Positions 1 through 9,486 of a DNA stretch of 64,000 nucleotides are shown one piece after another. Every line of letters begins with the position of its first letter. The first letter of the stretch is position 1. The notes beneath the pieces are model-generated. The model was not told the DNA's origin. It did no database searches and saw nothing but the letters and a program-made list of their open reading frames with translations. Both the position numbers and the translations under genes were made by a program. Source of the DNA: an uncultured Fluviicola sp. (GTDB lineage: Bacteria > Bacteroidota > Bacteroidia > Flavobacteriales > Crocinitomicaceae); assembly GCF_946478805.1 (NCBI RefSeq), contig NZ_CAMLDC010000006.1, positions 124,001-188,000 of the forward strand. Direction: 5' to 3'.

Positions 1-1305
1 GCCGAAAAACTTCAATTAATTTACGATGAAATTGAAAAGCGGAAAAAAGATATCCTGATCGGATTAAGTTTGGCAAAATTCCAGGAACAACATCCGGGAA
101 TGGAGCATCTTGCAGGAGTACATCAAGGAGATACGTTCCTTTTGGTTTATATCCGTGATGCAGTGAACGGAATCGGCGCAAACACAGTAGTTGCTGATTT
201 CACCTTACCGTATCTCTGTTGCTCTGATTGCAGACCGGTTGGATTCATTATGCCGGAGATCATTGTGGACCTTCGTTTGGGAAGCAATTCCGTTTGTGTG
301 AAAGAAGGGGAAACGACTAATATACCATTGTTCCGCTATCCTGCTGATGGAACAGTAGCCCTATCACCTGCCGTCGAAGGAATTGATGCTGAAGGTGATC
401 AATTGGTTATCAATCCTGCATTGGTACCTGAAAGTGTTTACGACCAAGTGATCCATTTCACCCTGAATGGTCATGAAACCAGTGCGGAACTCACTTTGCA
501 TAAAGCTACGGCAGCTACCATGATTGTTCCTGATAACCCTATAACCAGTACAACTGTCGATTTTGATTGTGAACTTCCCGGCGGTACCGATCCAACGGTT
601 TATTCTTTCTTTTGGGATTTCGGTGACGGAACAACATCCGTGGAACAGAATCCTACACACACTTACGCCATGCCGATAACCGAGGCAACCGTAAGATTGA
701 CGGTTATTTCAGGAAACCAAGATCAGTGCCCGGCAACAATCGAAAAAACACTATTGTTCTCCATTGATCCCGGATTGTGTGAAGCGGAATCCACAACTAA
801 CTTCAATACGCTGAAGAACCAACTGGACCAGATTATCAAAGATAACAGCCTGACCCAGGCATCCGTTCAAAACCTGAAGGTATTCTATGCAGATGTCGCC
901 AAGTCTGTTCCTGTTTATCTTTCGGGAGACCAAAACAGTCTATTGGGATCGAAGATAAATGACTTGTCACAAGCCATATTCGATGACGTTTATGCTGTAT
1001 TTAATGCAGGAGGAAACGTGGATCCCCTGGTAAGTGTTTATCACAACTCGATGCACACGGGACTTACCCTTGTACGCTGCCAGGAAGAAGCTCTTTTTGT
1101 CAATCCCATGATCTTAAAGATGATCGAAGGCTTCACCAACGGAATGGATGTCAAAAAAAATCCTTCGTTTCCGAACATGGGAATCCAATCCAACACTCCG
1201 TACAATATTAATTTCCTGAATAATGTATTGAGCCTGCGCAAGGTAAATTCAGTTTCATGGACAAAACTGAATGAACTCCTGGTTGCAGTTTCCTGGGAAA
1301 AGTAA
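1..1305 (+). CDS. PKD-domain protein of an eCIS locus, 5' truncated by window edge
   Basis: The reading frame is open from base 1 (434 codons visible), and the first possible start in the window is only a TTG at 70, so this is the C-terminal part of a longer protein. A PKD domain lies at about residues 170-255, with the typical WDFGDGT motif followed by NPTHTY; such domains are beta-sandwiches found in surface or structural proteins. The last 170 residues are mixed helical and resemble nothing I can name. The next gene encodes a contractile-injection-system tape-measure protein and starts within 30 bases, so a structural or surface role in the eCIS particle is inferred from context. Confidence is high for the gene and the PKD fold, low for its exact role. 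Confidence 0.75.
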   Translation, partial: AEKLQLIYDEIEKRKKDILIGLSLAKFQEQHPGMEHLAGVHQGDTFLLVYIRDAVNGIGANTVVADFTLPYLCCSDCRPVGFIMPEIIVDLRLGSNSVCVKEGETTNIPLFRYPADGTVALSPAVEGIDAEGDQLVINPALVPESVYDQVIHFTLNGHETSAELTLHKATAATMIVPDNPITSTTVDFDCELPGGTDPTVYSFFWDFGDGTTSVEQNPTHTYAMPITEATVRLTVISGNQDQCPATIEKTLLFSIDPGLCEAESTTNFNTLKNQLDQIIKDNSLTQASVQNLKVFYADVAKSVPVYLSGDQNSLLGSKINDLSQAIFDDVYAVFNAGGNVDPLVSVYHNSMHTGLTLVRCQEEALFVNPMILKMIEGFTNGMDVKKNPSFPNMGIQSNTPYNINFLNNVLSLRKVNSVSWTKLNELLVAVSWEK

Positions 1306-1330
1306 TCTCGATGATCCGTATCAATCTGTC

Positions 1331-2761
1331 ATGAAAACTGAAACTCAACATATCGTCCATAAACTGATTGTGGAAGTAGAGACCAACTCTAAGGAAAAAG
1401 GGATTACCCTGAAAGACAATGCTGCCGGCTTCGTGTCGGGCAGCTTGTCTCCTGTGTTGGAAGAACTCTTCGAAGAATTGGAGAAAAAACTGAACGGGAG
1501 AGTACTCACTCTCGAAAGTCTTTCAATCCAGCTGTCTGCCACATCAACGGACCTGACTTACGGTGATATTGACAGATTGATCGGTTCTGCTATCCGGAAA
1601 GAAATCGAGGCACAGATTCCGCTTTCCCTAGAGTCAGTTCCCGATTCGCTTACTCCGGGACCTGTGATCTCCATGCCGAAAAGGCAGTTCCAATCCATTT
1701 TTCATTTCCTGAAAACGGGAACAAAACCTTGGTGGATTGCGAATAACACTTCTTTGACCCAATTAATGGAGACAGCCAATCTGCTGGAATTGGCAGTTAC
1801 GGATACCGAAACACTTGTCCGGGAACTTCATTCGAACACAGGCGAATCTTTTCTGAAACGCCTGGTTCTTCAGTTACCGGAATCGGTTCTGATCGAATGG
1901 TTTACACGCGCCTTTCATTTCCCGGAAAAACTTCCGGATATACTGGCAAAGATTCCGATCCGTTTTCCAGATGAAACGATCAAAAAAAACTGGTGGATTT
2001 CGCTTTTCCGGGCCTTTTATGAATTTCGGCAAACAGGACGTATTTCAATAGATAAAGCGGAGTATCTGACTGCTCTAATAGCTTTCAAGCAAGAAGCTGA
2101 TCCGGAAACACTGATCCGGTTTATACGTTCCATCACAGGCCAAGCCATTCCATTGAAACAGGAAAAAATGGTTCAGATCCTCCAGGAAAACAGGGAAAAA
2201 CAGGTCTCCTCCAAGGAGGAAAAGAGAATCGAACAGGATCAAAAAGAGGATAAAACCGGAACAACTGATTTTTATACACCGGTTGAAAATGCAGGTTTGA
2301 TTCTCCTTCACCCTTTTTTGAATCCCTTTTTCACAGAAATCGGATTATGGGAGAATGGTCAACTAACCGATCCGGAACTGGCGGTCCATGTGCTGCATTT
2401 TTTGGCAACCGGACAGGAAAACTCCAGGGAATATGAACTTCAATTTGAAAAATTCCTTTGTGATATTCCGGAAGAAGAACCCATCCGGCAAGAACTTCCT
2501 TTATCAAAAGAAATCAAGGAAGAAGCCCAAAAACTGCTGGAGGCCGTCCTGGAACATTGGACAGCACTCCGGAGTGATTCCCCGGAACTGCTTCGCAACG
2601 AATTTTTGCAGCGTGAAGCGAAAATCATCATCGAAGAATTTCAGTCTACCCGGCTGGTATTCGAACGTAAGGCACAGGATATTCTCCTCGAAAAACTTCC
2701 CTGGAACCTGGGGATCGTTAAAATCGACTGGCGGGAAGACCTCCTATTTGTAGAATGGTAA
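1331..2761 (+). CDS. Contractile injection system tape measure protein (CIS_TMP family)
   Basis: 476 aa. The N-terminus (HIVHKLIVEVE after the start) and the C-terminal half match the CIS_TMP family as I know it: an LLHPFLNPFF block near residue 325, a DPE...LHFLATG block, then a C-terminal LPWNLGIVKIDW...LFVEW ending. In eCIS and related phage-tail-like particles this protein is thought to set or help set sheath and tube length. An in-frame ATG at 1271 would overlap the upstream gene by 35 bp; I prefer the ATG at 1331 because family members begin just before the HIxHK motif. A lysine/glutamate-rich linker sits at about residues 285-315. It is followed 12 bp later by the first effector gene, indicating one transcription unit. 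Confidence 0.88.
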   Translation: MKTETQHIVHKLIVEVETNSKEKGITLKDNAAGFVSGSLSPVLEELFEELEKKLNGRVLTLESLSIQLSATSTDLTYGDIDRLIGSAIRKEIEAQIPLSLESVPDSLTPGPVISMPKRQFQSIFHFLKTGTKPWWIANNTSLTQLMETANLLELAVTDTETLVRELHSNTGESFLKRLVLQLPESVLIEWFTRAFHFPEKLPDILAKIPIRFPDETIKKNWWISLFRAFYEFRQTGRISIDKAEYLTALIAFKQEADPETLIRFIRSITGQAIPLKQEKMVQILQENREKQVSSKEEKRIEQDQKEDKTGTTDFYTPVENAGLILLHPFLNPFFTEIGLWENGQLTDPELAVHVLHFLATGQENSREYELQFEKFLCDIPEEEPIRQELPLSKEIKEEAQKLLEAVLEHWTALRSDSPELLRNEFLQREAKIIIEEFQSTRLVFERKAQDILLEKLPWNLGIVKIDWREDLLFVEW

Positions 2762-2773
2762 GAAACAATACGC

Positions 2774-5700
2774 ATGAAGACGAAAGTCCAATCTCCCGAT
2801 AAATCATCCGGCACTCCTTTTCGGAGCCGCGGCGCTATACAGGCAAAATTGTCCGTCAACCAACCCGGCGACCGGCATGAAGCTGAAGCAGACTCTGCGG
2901 CTGAACGCGTTGTAAATGGCTCCTCTCCTACCGGACCAACAGCATCCGGAAGCCCGGCTTCGGTGCAATTGAAACCAATCGCACAAACCGTAACTCCGCG
3001 TATTCAGCGCAAAGAAGCTCCCGGTCAAATGGGACAGCTGGATGTGGAAGGTACCGAAGATAAAATGGGTGCAATCAGTCATGAAGGAATTATTCAGCGA
3101 AAAGAAGAAGACGCTGAACCGGTTCAGCGCATGGAAGAAGGTGGTTCGGAACCGGAAGCACAGGAATCAGAACCGGATAGCGATGGTGCGGATGAAGCCG
3201 ACACTCCGGATGATGGAGGTGGTGAAGAAGTCCAAATGAAAGAAGATGATGATACCCCAGTTCAAACCAAACGATTCGATCAGGCACCGACTCCCCCTTC
3301 ACCAAATATTGGTTCCCAGCTTCAAAGTACCAAAGGCCAAGGCAGTGCCCTTCCTTCAGATGTGAAGACAGAAATGGAATCCGGATTTGGTGCCGATTTC
3401 AGCAACGTTAGAATCCATACCGGAACCAAGGCTGCGGACATGAACCAGTCACTAAGAGCGAAAGCTTTCACCAATAAAGGGGATATCTATTTCAACCAGG
3501 GTAAATTTGATCCGGCATCCAGCGATGGAAAACTCCTGCTTGCCCACGAGCTCACTCATACTATTCAGCAGGGAGCCTCTACACCCAAAACGGATGTTAA
3601 GGCACCTGAAAAACAAACAAATCCGGAGAACGCTCCCCAAGATAAAAAAGAAGCTAAAGCAATCTCTAAAACAGAAGCTCCTGCTTTAAAAGTAGTCGTT
3701 CCCGATCAAAAAGGCGGAGCAGTTCCTGCATCAAAAGGCAGCAAAAAAGAACTGCCGAAAGGAGGTAAAAAAGACAAAAACGGAAAAGAATCAACGGAAG
3801 AAGCTCCCAAGGAAGAAGCTACTCCGGAAAAGAAAAAACCGGATCCGAAAGCAGATCCTAACTTCCTGGCAGTAACTCAGAATATTGCGGTAGCAGCCAA
3901 TCAGCAATCTGAGCACCAACCGGCTGGAGTACTTTCTGAAGATTCGCAAGAAGCAGCCGAATCTCCGGGAAATGAACGGGAAAGTATTGCACAGGCTGAG
4001 CAGGTAGACGAAATGAAAGAAGCGGAACCCAAACCGTTCAATGCGGCTTCTTTCAAAGCCAAACTCATGGCTCGTATCGACAGCATGCAACTGCCCGAAA
4101 ACCAAGATGAAGCCGATAATTTCGACGAAAACAACAACATCGATGAAGTCAACAAACAGGCTGTTGAAGATGTTAATGCAGAAAAAGATGCATCTGTAGG
4201 ACCGGTAGCTGAGACCAGTCAAGCTGCTCCGCAAACTGAAAAAGTTCCGAAACGTAAAACAGTTCCACTCAAACCGCTTCAAAAAGGGAAAAAACCTGGC
4301 AATGTTGGAGCATCAAAAGCTGTTCCTCCAAAACGCGGAGAAGAAGAGATCTCCCAGCCACTTAAGGAGCAAACTGCGGAGGTAGATCAGCAGATGGCAA
4401 AAAACAATGTGACGGACGAACAACTGGAAAAATCCCAGGAACCGAAGTTCACACAGGCACTTGACAGTAAAAAAGAAGCAAACACCAAAGCCGAAGAAGC
4501 TCCTAAAAACTTTCGTAAGAAAGAAGACGAAACGTTGCAGGGAACTTCCGCGAAATCAGATGCGGCAAGCCAGGAACAACTCGCAGGCATGCATGCTATG
4601 CGTGGCGGAGCGTTCCAAAAAGTCATGGGTAACCAAAAAGCAACCGGTAAAAAAGATACCAGTGAACGCGAACGGATTGCCGGTGAAATCAATGCCATCT
4701 ACGAGGAAACAAAGAAAGATGTGGAAGGGATCCTTGATACGCTCGAAGACCGCGTTGCCTCCATGTTCGAGATTACCGCTGAAAAAGCGAAGAAAACATT
4801 TGAAGACTATGTAGAAGGCTGTATGGCCTGGTACAAGGTGGAGCGCTACAGCGGACCACTTGGACTGATCAAATGGACCAAAGACCTTTTTGTCGGTTTA
4901 CCGGATGAAGTAAATAAATTCTTTGTAAAAGGTAAAGAGAAATTTACCGAAGTCATGGAAGAAGGGATCAATGTGATTGCCAAACACGTGGCCGGGCAGC
5001 TCAACATGGCACAAAACCGCATCAAACGTGGTCAAAAAGATGTTACCAAATACGTGGAAGGACTTCCTAAAAACTTGCGTCATCTCGGAAAAGAAGCTGC
5101 CAGTGAAATCCAGGATAAATTTGCTGCCTTGCAGGATGATGTGAACAGCCGCGAAGAAGCACTGATCGACACATTAGCTCAGGAATACGTAGCTGCAATG
5201 CAAGAAGTGGATGAGCGCATCGAAGAAATGAAAGCGGAAAACCGCGGACTCATCGACGCAGTCATGGGCTTCATCAACGGAGTGATCGACACCATCAACA
5301 AGCTGGTGGAAATGATCACTAACCTGTTTGCTGCCATCAAGAGCGTTATCGGGATCATTATCCAGGATCCGATCGGGTTCATGGGCAACCTCTTCGACGG
5401 GATCGGGAAAGGGATCGATGCTTTCAAAGCCAATATTCAAACCCATCTACTGAGCGGTTTATTGGAATGGCTCACCGGTTCACTCGGACCAATGGGAATT
5501 GTGATGCCGAAAGACATCTTCAGCCTCAGTGGAATTTTCAACCTGGTGTTACAAGTCCTCGGGCTCGGCTGGGAATACATCCGCCTGAAAGCCGTGAAAA
5601 TGATGGGGGAACCGGTCGTAAAAGCACTCGAAGGCGGCTACGACATGTTCAAAACCTTCGCCACCAAAGGCATCGACGGAATCTGGGAATTCCTTAAAGA

Positions 5701-6859
5701 CAAGTTCTCTGACCTCAAAGAAGTGGTCATCGACGCCATCAAGGACATGTTGATTACTCAAGTAATCCAGGCAGGTATCAAGTGGTTGTTGAGCCTGTTG
5801 ATTCCCGGAGCAGGATTCATCAAAGCCATTATGGCCATCAAGGACTTGATTGTCTTCTTCGTGGAATCAGCCATGATGCTCATTCCGGCTATCACCGAAG
5901 CAATCCTGGCAATGGCCGCAGGTTCCATAGCCGGTGTAGCCAAAGCCATCGAATTCGGTTTGGCAAAACTCATCGGACTGGTGATCAATCTCTTTGCCAA
6001 ACTCATCGGTTTGGGAGGATTGGCCAAAAAAGTACAAGCGATCTTTGGCAAAATCCGTAAACGCGTAGATAAAGCAGTAAGCAAATTGTTGAAAAAGGCG
6101 AAGAAGGCTGGAAGGAAGTTGATGCGGAAGTTGGGAATTGGGAAGAAGAAAGACAAGCAAGGAAAAGAAGAACGCTCCAAGAAGGAAATGGAGGCCGATT
6201 TGAAAATGGGTATCAAAGAAGGTACCACGTATGTAAAATCATCTGAGGGTAAGGACAAAAAAGAAATTGATAAGAGATTAAAGCAAATTGGAAACAAGTA
6301 CGATCTAAAAATACTGAACCTTGTTGTCGATAAAAATAACCCCGATGGTATGGATAAAGTCCATGTCCATGGGGAGGTAAATCCTGTGAATAACAGCGAA
6401 ATAATTGAAGTTAACCTGGTAAATGGCTCAGTATCACGTCCACCAGTAGGAAGAGCCTACCTAGTTAAGCAACAATTTAGTTACGGACCACACTATGTGG
6501 CTTATTTACACACTGGTGAATTGTTTGATCTTGGTTATAACCCCAAAAATAAAAACAGCCACGGTGATCCAATCATTGAGATTGACCGTAAAAAAATGAA
6601 CTCTATAAAAGCGGTAGGAGCTGTATCTGTTTCTGCAAGCGATATAGATTCATCTGTATTAAATAAGAAATTGAGAACTAAAGTTAATGCTAAGATTGCT
6701 CAATACGAAGGACAAGGCTACAAAATTACGGTAAATGATTGTTTAGTATTTTCGTTAGATATATTAAATAGTATATTTAATTCAGGTATACCTAATCCAC
6801 CAAAGGATGATGGTCAATATGAGACCTGGTTTAATGGATTAACAAAGAAAGAGAAATGA
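2774..6859 (+). CDS. eCIS effector 1: DUF4157 core domain protein with C-terminal toxin module
   Basis: 1361 aa. Order of parts: conserved leader (1-111) with repeated IQRKE/VQMKE-type motifs; DUF4157 'eCIS core' domain (about 185-270) with HELTH at 258-262, a putative zinc-binding HExxH; a long charged, probably disordered lysine/glutamate/proline-rich stretch (270-620); helical segments (640-890); hydrophobic and amphipathic helices (890-1110) that could insert into membranes; a basic stretch; then an AT-rich variable C-terminus (about 1165-1361). The C-terminus has His1240 in YGPHYV and Cys1323 in NDCLVF, an order expected of a circularly permuted papain-like fold; this is inference. DUF4157 proteins are known eCIS-associated cargo. 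The stop overlaps the ATG of the LRR gene by 4 bp (ATGA), typical of toxin-immunity coupling. Confidence 0.82.
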   Translation: MKTKVQSPDKSSGTPFRSRGAIQAKLSVNQPGDRHEAEADSAAERVVNGSSPTGPTASGSPASVQLKPIAQTVTPRIQRKEAPGQMGQLDVEGTEDKMGAISHEGIIQRKEEDAEPVQRMEEGGSEPEAQESEPDSDGADEADTPDDGGGEEVQMKEDDDTPVQTKRFDQAPTPPSPNIGSQLQSTKGQGSALPSDVKTEMESGFGADFSNVRIHTGTKAADMNQSLRAKAFTNKGDIYFNQGKFDPASSDGKLLLAHELTHTIQQGASTPKTDVKAPEKQTNPENAPQDKKEAKAISKTEAPALKVVVPDQKGGAVPASKGSKKELPKGGKKDKNGKESTEEAPKEEATPEKKKPDPKADPNFLAVTQNIAVAANQQSEHQPAGVLSEDSQEAAESPGNERESIAQAEQVDEMKEAEPKPFNAASFKAKLMARIDSMQLPENQDEADNFDENNNIDEVNKQAVEDVNAEKDASVGPVAETSQAAPQTEKVPKRKTVPLKPLQKGKKPGNVGASKAVPPKRGEEEISQPLKEQTAEVDQQMAKNNVTDEQLEKSQEPKFTQALDSKKEANTKAEEAPKNFRKKEDETLQGTSAKSDAASQEQLAGMHAMRGGAFQKVMGNQKATGKKDTSERERIAGEINAIYEETKKDVEGILDTLEDRVASMFEITAEKAKKTFEDYVEGCMAWYKVERYSGPLGLIKWTKDLFVGLPDEVNKFFVKGKEKFTEVMEEGINVIAKHVAGQLNMAQNRIKRGQKDVTKYVEGLPKNLRHLGKEAASEIQDKFAALQDDVNSREEALIDTLAQEYVAAMQEVDERIEEMKAENRGLIDAVMGFINGVIDTINKLVEMITNLFAAIKSVIGIIIQDPIGFMGNLFDGIGKGIDAFKANIQTHLLSGLLEWLTGSLGPMGIVMPKDIFSLSGIFNLVLQVLGLGWEYIRLKAVKMMGEPVVKALEGGYDMFKTFATKGIDGIWEFLKDKFSDLKEVVIDAIKDMLITQVIQAGIKWLLSLLIPGAGFIKAIMAIKDLIVFFVESAMMLIPAITEAILAMAAGSIAGVAKAIEFGLAKLIGLVINLFAKLIGLGGLAKKVQAIFGKIRKRVDKAVSKLLKKAKKAGRKLMRKLGIGKKKDKQGKEERSKKEMEADLKMGIKEGTTYVKSSEGKDKKEIDKRLKQIGNKYDLKILNLVVDKNNPDGMDKVHVHGEVNPVNNSEIIEVNLVNGSVSRPPVGRAYLVKQQFSYGPHYVAYLHTGELFDLGYNPKNKNSHGDPIIEIDRKKMNSIKAVGAVSVSASDIDSSVLNKKLRTKVNAKIAQYEGQGYKITVNDCLVFSLDILNSIFNSGIPNPPKDDGQYETWFNGLTKKEK
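2798..3106 (+). repeat. Effector leader repeat, copy 1
   Basis: This 309-bp stretch encoding residues 9-111 of effector 1 is nearly identical in DNA, without indels, to 9511-9819 in effector 2. Identity ends abruptly after the IIQRKE motif, before the DUF4157 domains, which are only similar. The protein segment is rich in polar residues and ends with two QRKE-type motifs. Shared function (for example targeting to the eCIS particle) or gene conversion are both plausible; neither can be decided from sequence alone. Confidence 0.85.
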
Positions 6860-7884
6860 GCAATTTTATTAGTAAATTGAGTAAAAGATACGATATCCAA
6901 ATTCCCTTTTCTACAGAACCGGAAAAAGGGCAAAACTCGTATTCACTTGATAGCGAAGGCAACATTACATCCCTTTATTTGAATGACGTGGATATTAAAA
7001 GTCTCGAGGTACTTTTACCCATATCAGACAAACTAGAAGAACTCTCCGTTAAGAACTGTTCTATCAACCAGATACAATCCCCGAATGCTTTCCCCAACCT
7101 TAAGAAACTTATTCTAGTTGAAGAGTCATTCGAACAAATGGCTCTAAACAATTTGGTTCAATTACAGAGTTTAATTGAATTGGATTTAAACTTGACCGAA
7201 ATTAAAGATTCTTCTCCCTTAAGGGAGTTAAAGAATTTAAGGAAACTAGATCTTAGTTTTAGTGTTGAACTAGAGAAAATTAATGGATTAGAGAAGCTTA
7301 ACTTTTTAGAGCATCTTGAGGTACAATATTCATCTATTGATGACCTTGAAAACGTTGCCATACATGAGAATATTCAATCTATAAATTTTAAAGGAAACAG
7401 TATTTCTAAGATATCCAACCTGGAGAGATATCCTAATTTAGCTGAACTAGTATTATCCAGTAATAGTATTAAAAAAATTGAAGGGTTGAATCCACTGAAA
7501 AAATTGAAGAGATTGAACCTTTGCTTTAACAACATTGAGAAAATAGATGGGTTAAATGATTTGATCAATTTAGAAATATTGGATTTGTCTGGGCAAGAAA
7601 TTAAAAAAATTGAAGGATTAGACCAATTGATTAATCTGAAAGAATTGAATCTTTTGATGAATAGTATTACCAAAGTTGAAAATCTGAATAATTTGAAAAA
7701 CCTTGAATATTTGTTATTTGACATGAATAGTATTAGTGAATTTGACACAACATTTCTGAACAATTTAAAATCACCATGCTATATTTCATTAATAGGAAAT
7801 CCTATAACTCATTTGGATGCCACCCTTCCAGATACAATCACTGTTGATTACAAAACGGATCATTGGGTGCGTAGGGTTATTTAA
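6856..7884 (+). CDS. Cytoplasmic leucine-rich-repeat protein, putative immunity protein 1
   Basis: 342 aa. From about residue 55 onward it consists of roughly a dozen LRR units of about 22 residues (pattern LxxLxxLxLxxNxIxxIxGL), most like the internalin/SDS22 type. No signal peptide or membrane segment is seen, so it should stay in the cytoplasm. The ATG overlaps the stop of effector 1 by 4 bp, implying translational coupling. The DNA is clearly more AT-rich than the effector core, like the toxin C-terminus before it. Its neighbour 7974-9008 is a paralogue with a similar N-terminus. By position it is the best candidate to neutralise the effector 1 toxin module; LRR proteins are not a standard immunity family, so the role is inference. 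Confidence 0.7.
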   Translation: MSNFISKLSKRYDIQIPFSTEPEKGQNSYSLDSEGNITSLYLNDVDIKSLEVLLPISDKLEELSVKNCSINQIQSPNAFPNLKKLILVEESFEQMALNNLVQLQSLIELDLNLTEIKDSSPLRELKNLRKLDLSFSVELEKINGLEKLNFLEHLEVQYSSIDDLENVAIHENIQSINFKGNSISKISNLERYPNLAELVLSSNSIKKIEGLNPLKKLKRLNLCFNNIEKIDGLNDLINLEILDLSGQEIKKIEGLDQLINLKELNLLMNSITKVENLNNLKNLEYLLFDMNSISEFDTTFLNNLKSPCYISLIGNPITHLDATLPDTITVDYKTDHWVRRVI

Positions 7885-7973
7885 AAGTTTAACTAAGGCA
7901 TATTTTATGAATTTAGATTAAGGTATGATAATTTATTGCCTCAGAGTACCGCCATTTTAAAGAATAAAAACTC

Positions 7974-9008
7974 ATGAGCATAGCATTCATAAACAAGTTA
8001 AAACGTGATTTTGATCTGGAAATCGTACAATCTAACGAACCGAACGTATGGGAAAACACCTTCGATGTAGACGAGTTTGGTAATATCAGAAGTTTGCATC
8101 TTCATGATGTTGAAATCAAGACACTGGATATTTTTACTCCAATTGCTCACTCTCTAATAGAATTAACAATTGCAGGTGCAAACATTGAGAATATTGAAAC
8201 AATCAAGTCTTTCACGAAACTGGAATACCTTGATTTAAGTTTTAATCCACTACTTACCTCAACACTTTCAAACCTTGATCATTTAAGCAAACTGAAAGAA
8301 CTTCACCTTAGAGGAACAAATATAACGGACACTTCAATCCTTGGCGGAATTAGCACTTTGGAGAACTTGTTATTAAGTGGTTCGGATGTGCTTGACAGTG
8401 TCAATGGTTTGGAAAGCCTAATTAACCTGAAGCACCTAGAAGTAAATCTAACCGAAATTAGTGAGATTGAAAAAATAAAGGTGAGTGATTCGCTTCGTTC
8501 CTTAAGTCTTAAATCATCACTCATCGATAGAATTTCAGGGCTTGACCGTTTCATTAACCTAGAAGATCTTTATTTGAACTCTTGCAATGTCGAAAAACTC
8601 GAAGGATTGGATCATCTGAAATCTTTAAAGAGACTTAATTTTAACGGTTCAAATATTTCAGAAATTCAGGGGCTTGAAAATTTGATAAGTCTTGAGGTTT
8701 TAGACTTCGGAGACAATGAAATTACAAGTATTAAAGGATTAGAAAATCTGACGAATTTAAAAAAACTGAACTTGAGTTTGAATGAAATCAAGAAGGTCGA
8801 AAATTTAAACGGATTGGTGAACCTTGAACGCTTGATGCTTGATGGGAATCAAATAGTCGACTTTGACTTGACTTTATTGAAAGAATTAAAAAAACCTTGT
8901 ATAATATCATTATCCTACAATCCAATAACAAGTTTGGATGTAAAAGTTCCTGAGAACATAGAGCTACAATTTGAGACAAAAGGTACAATTTATCGGGTTC
9001 TGTTCTGA
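7974..9008 (+). CDS. Leucine-rich-repeat protein, putative immunity protein 2
   Basis: 344 aa, paralogue of the LRR protein at 6856-7884: both begin with a short FINKL/FISKL-type helix, an acidic aspartate-rich segment and then about 12 LRR units, ending with a similar NPITxLD...  cap. No export signal is present. It starts 89 bp after the first copy and has no toxin gene directly upstream. Directly after its stop the same reading frame stays open and runs into a displaced piece of effector 1 core (9009-9332). It may be an orphan immunity gene kept after its toxin was lost, or a second defence against related toxins. Function is inferred from neighbourhood only. Confidence 0.68.
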   Translation: MSIAFINKLKRDFDLEIVQSNEPNVWENTFDVDEFGNIRSLHLHDVEIKTLDIFTPIAHSLIELTIAGANIENIETIKSFTKLEYLDLSFNPLLTSTLSNLDHLSKLKELHLRGTNITDTSILGGISTLENLLLSGSDVLDSVNGLESLINLKHLEVNLTEISEIEKIKVSDSLRSLSLKSSLIDRISGLDRFINLEDLYLNSCNVEKLEGLDHLKSLKRLNFNGSNISEIQGLENLISLEVLDFGDNEITSIKGLENLTNLKKLNLSLNEIKKVENLNGLVNLERLMLDGNQIVDFDLTLLKELKKPCIISLSYNPITSLDVKVPENIELQFETKGTIYRVLF

Positions 9009-9332
9009 AAACGTATTATTGTAGCACATAGAAAATCTGAAGCAGCTAAACAGCGACTTGATTGTGTCCCCGCTCTCACGGAAGCAATCCTGGCAATGGC
9101 AGCAGGTTCCATAGCCGGCGTAGCCAAAGCCATCGAATTCGGATTGGCAAAACTCATCGGACTGGTGATCAATCTCTTCGCCAAACTCATCGGTTTGGGA
9201 GGATTGGCCAAAAAGGTACAAGCGATCTTTGGCAAAATCCGTAAACGCGTAGATAAAGCAGTAAGCAAATTGTTGAAAAGGGCAAAGAAGGGTGGAAGAA
9301 TTTTGTGCAAAAAAACAGTACTAAAAAGTTGA
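9009..9332 (+). pseudogene. Displaced fragment of effector 1 core (orphan module junction)
   Basis: Bases 9075-9298 are nearly identical to 5891-6114 of effector 1 and encode the same hydrophobic-to-basic helix region (starting TEAILAMAAGS). The frame is open from the codon after the LRR 2 stop, through about 22 unrelated codons, across the copied segment, and ends after a short divergent tail (GGRILCKK...) at 9332. No start codon precedes the copied part except internal ones. This is what remains when a toxin module with its homologous upstream handle is inserted or displaced; the toxin domain itself is gone. Confidence 0.75.
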
Positions 9333-9486
9333 CGGTATTCTCAAAAAACGCTATTTTTAAAAGACCATCAATTCAAATACAATACCACTAAAACTGAACA
9401 AACCAAATCGAACAATAGAACCACTCATCCACTCATTCACATCTGCAAACACTCCAGGAAAGAATCCCCACAACCACTAACCCTGT

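Noticed and set aside
2774..6859. Reading the HELTH motif as proof of an active metalloprotease
   Set aside because: DUF4157 has HExxH in both effectors, but the domain is shared by many eCIS cargo proteins and catalysis is not established; kept as putative zinc site only.
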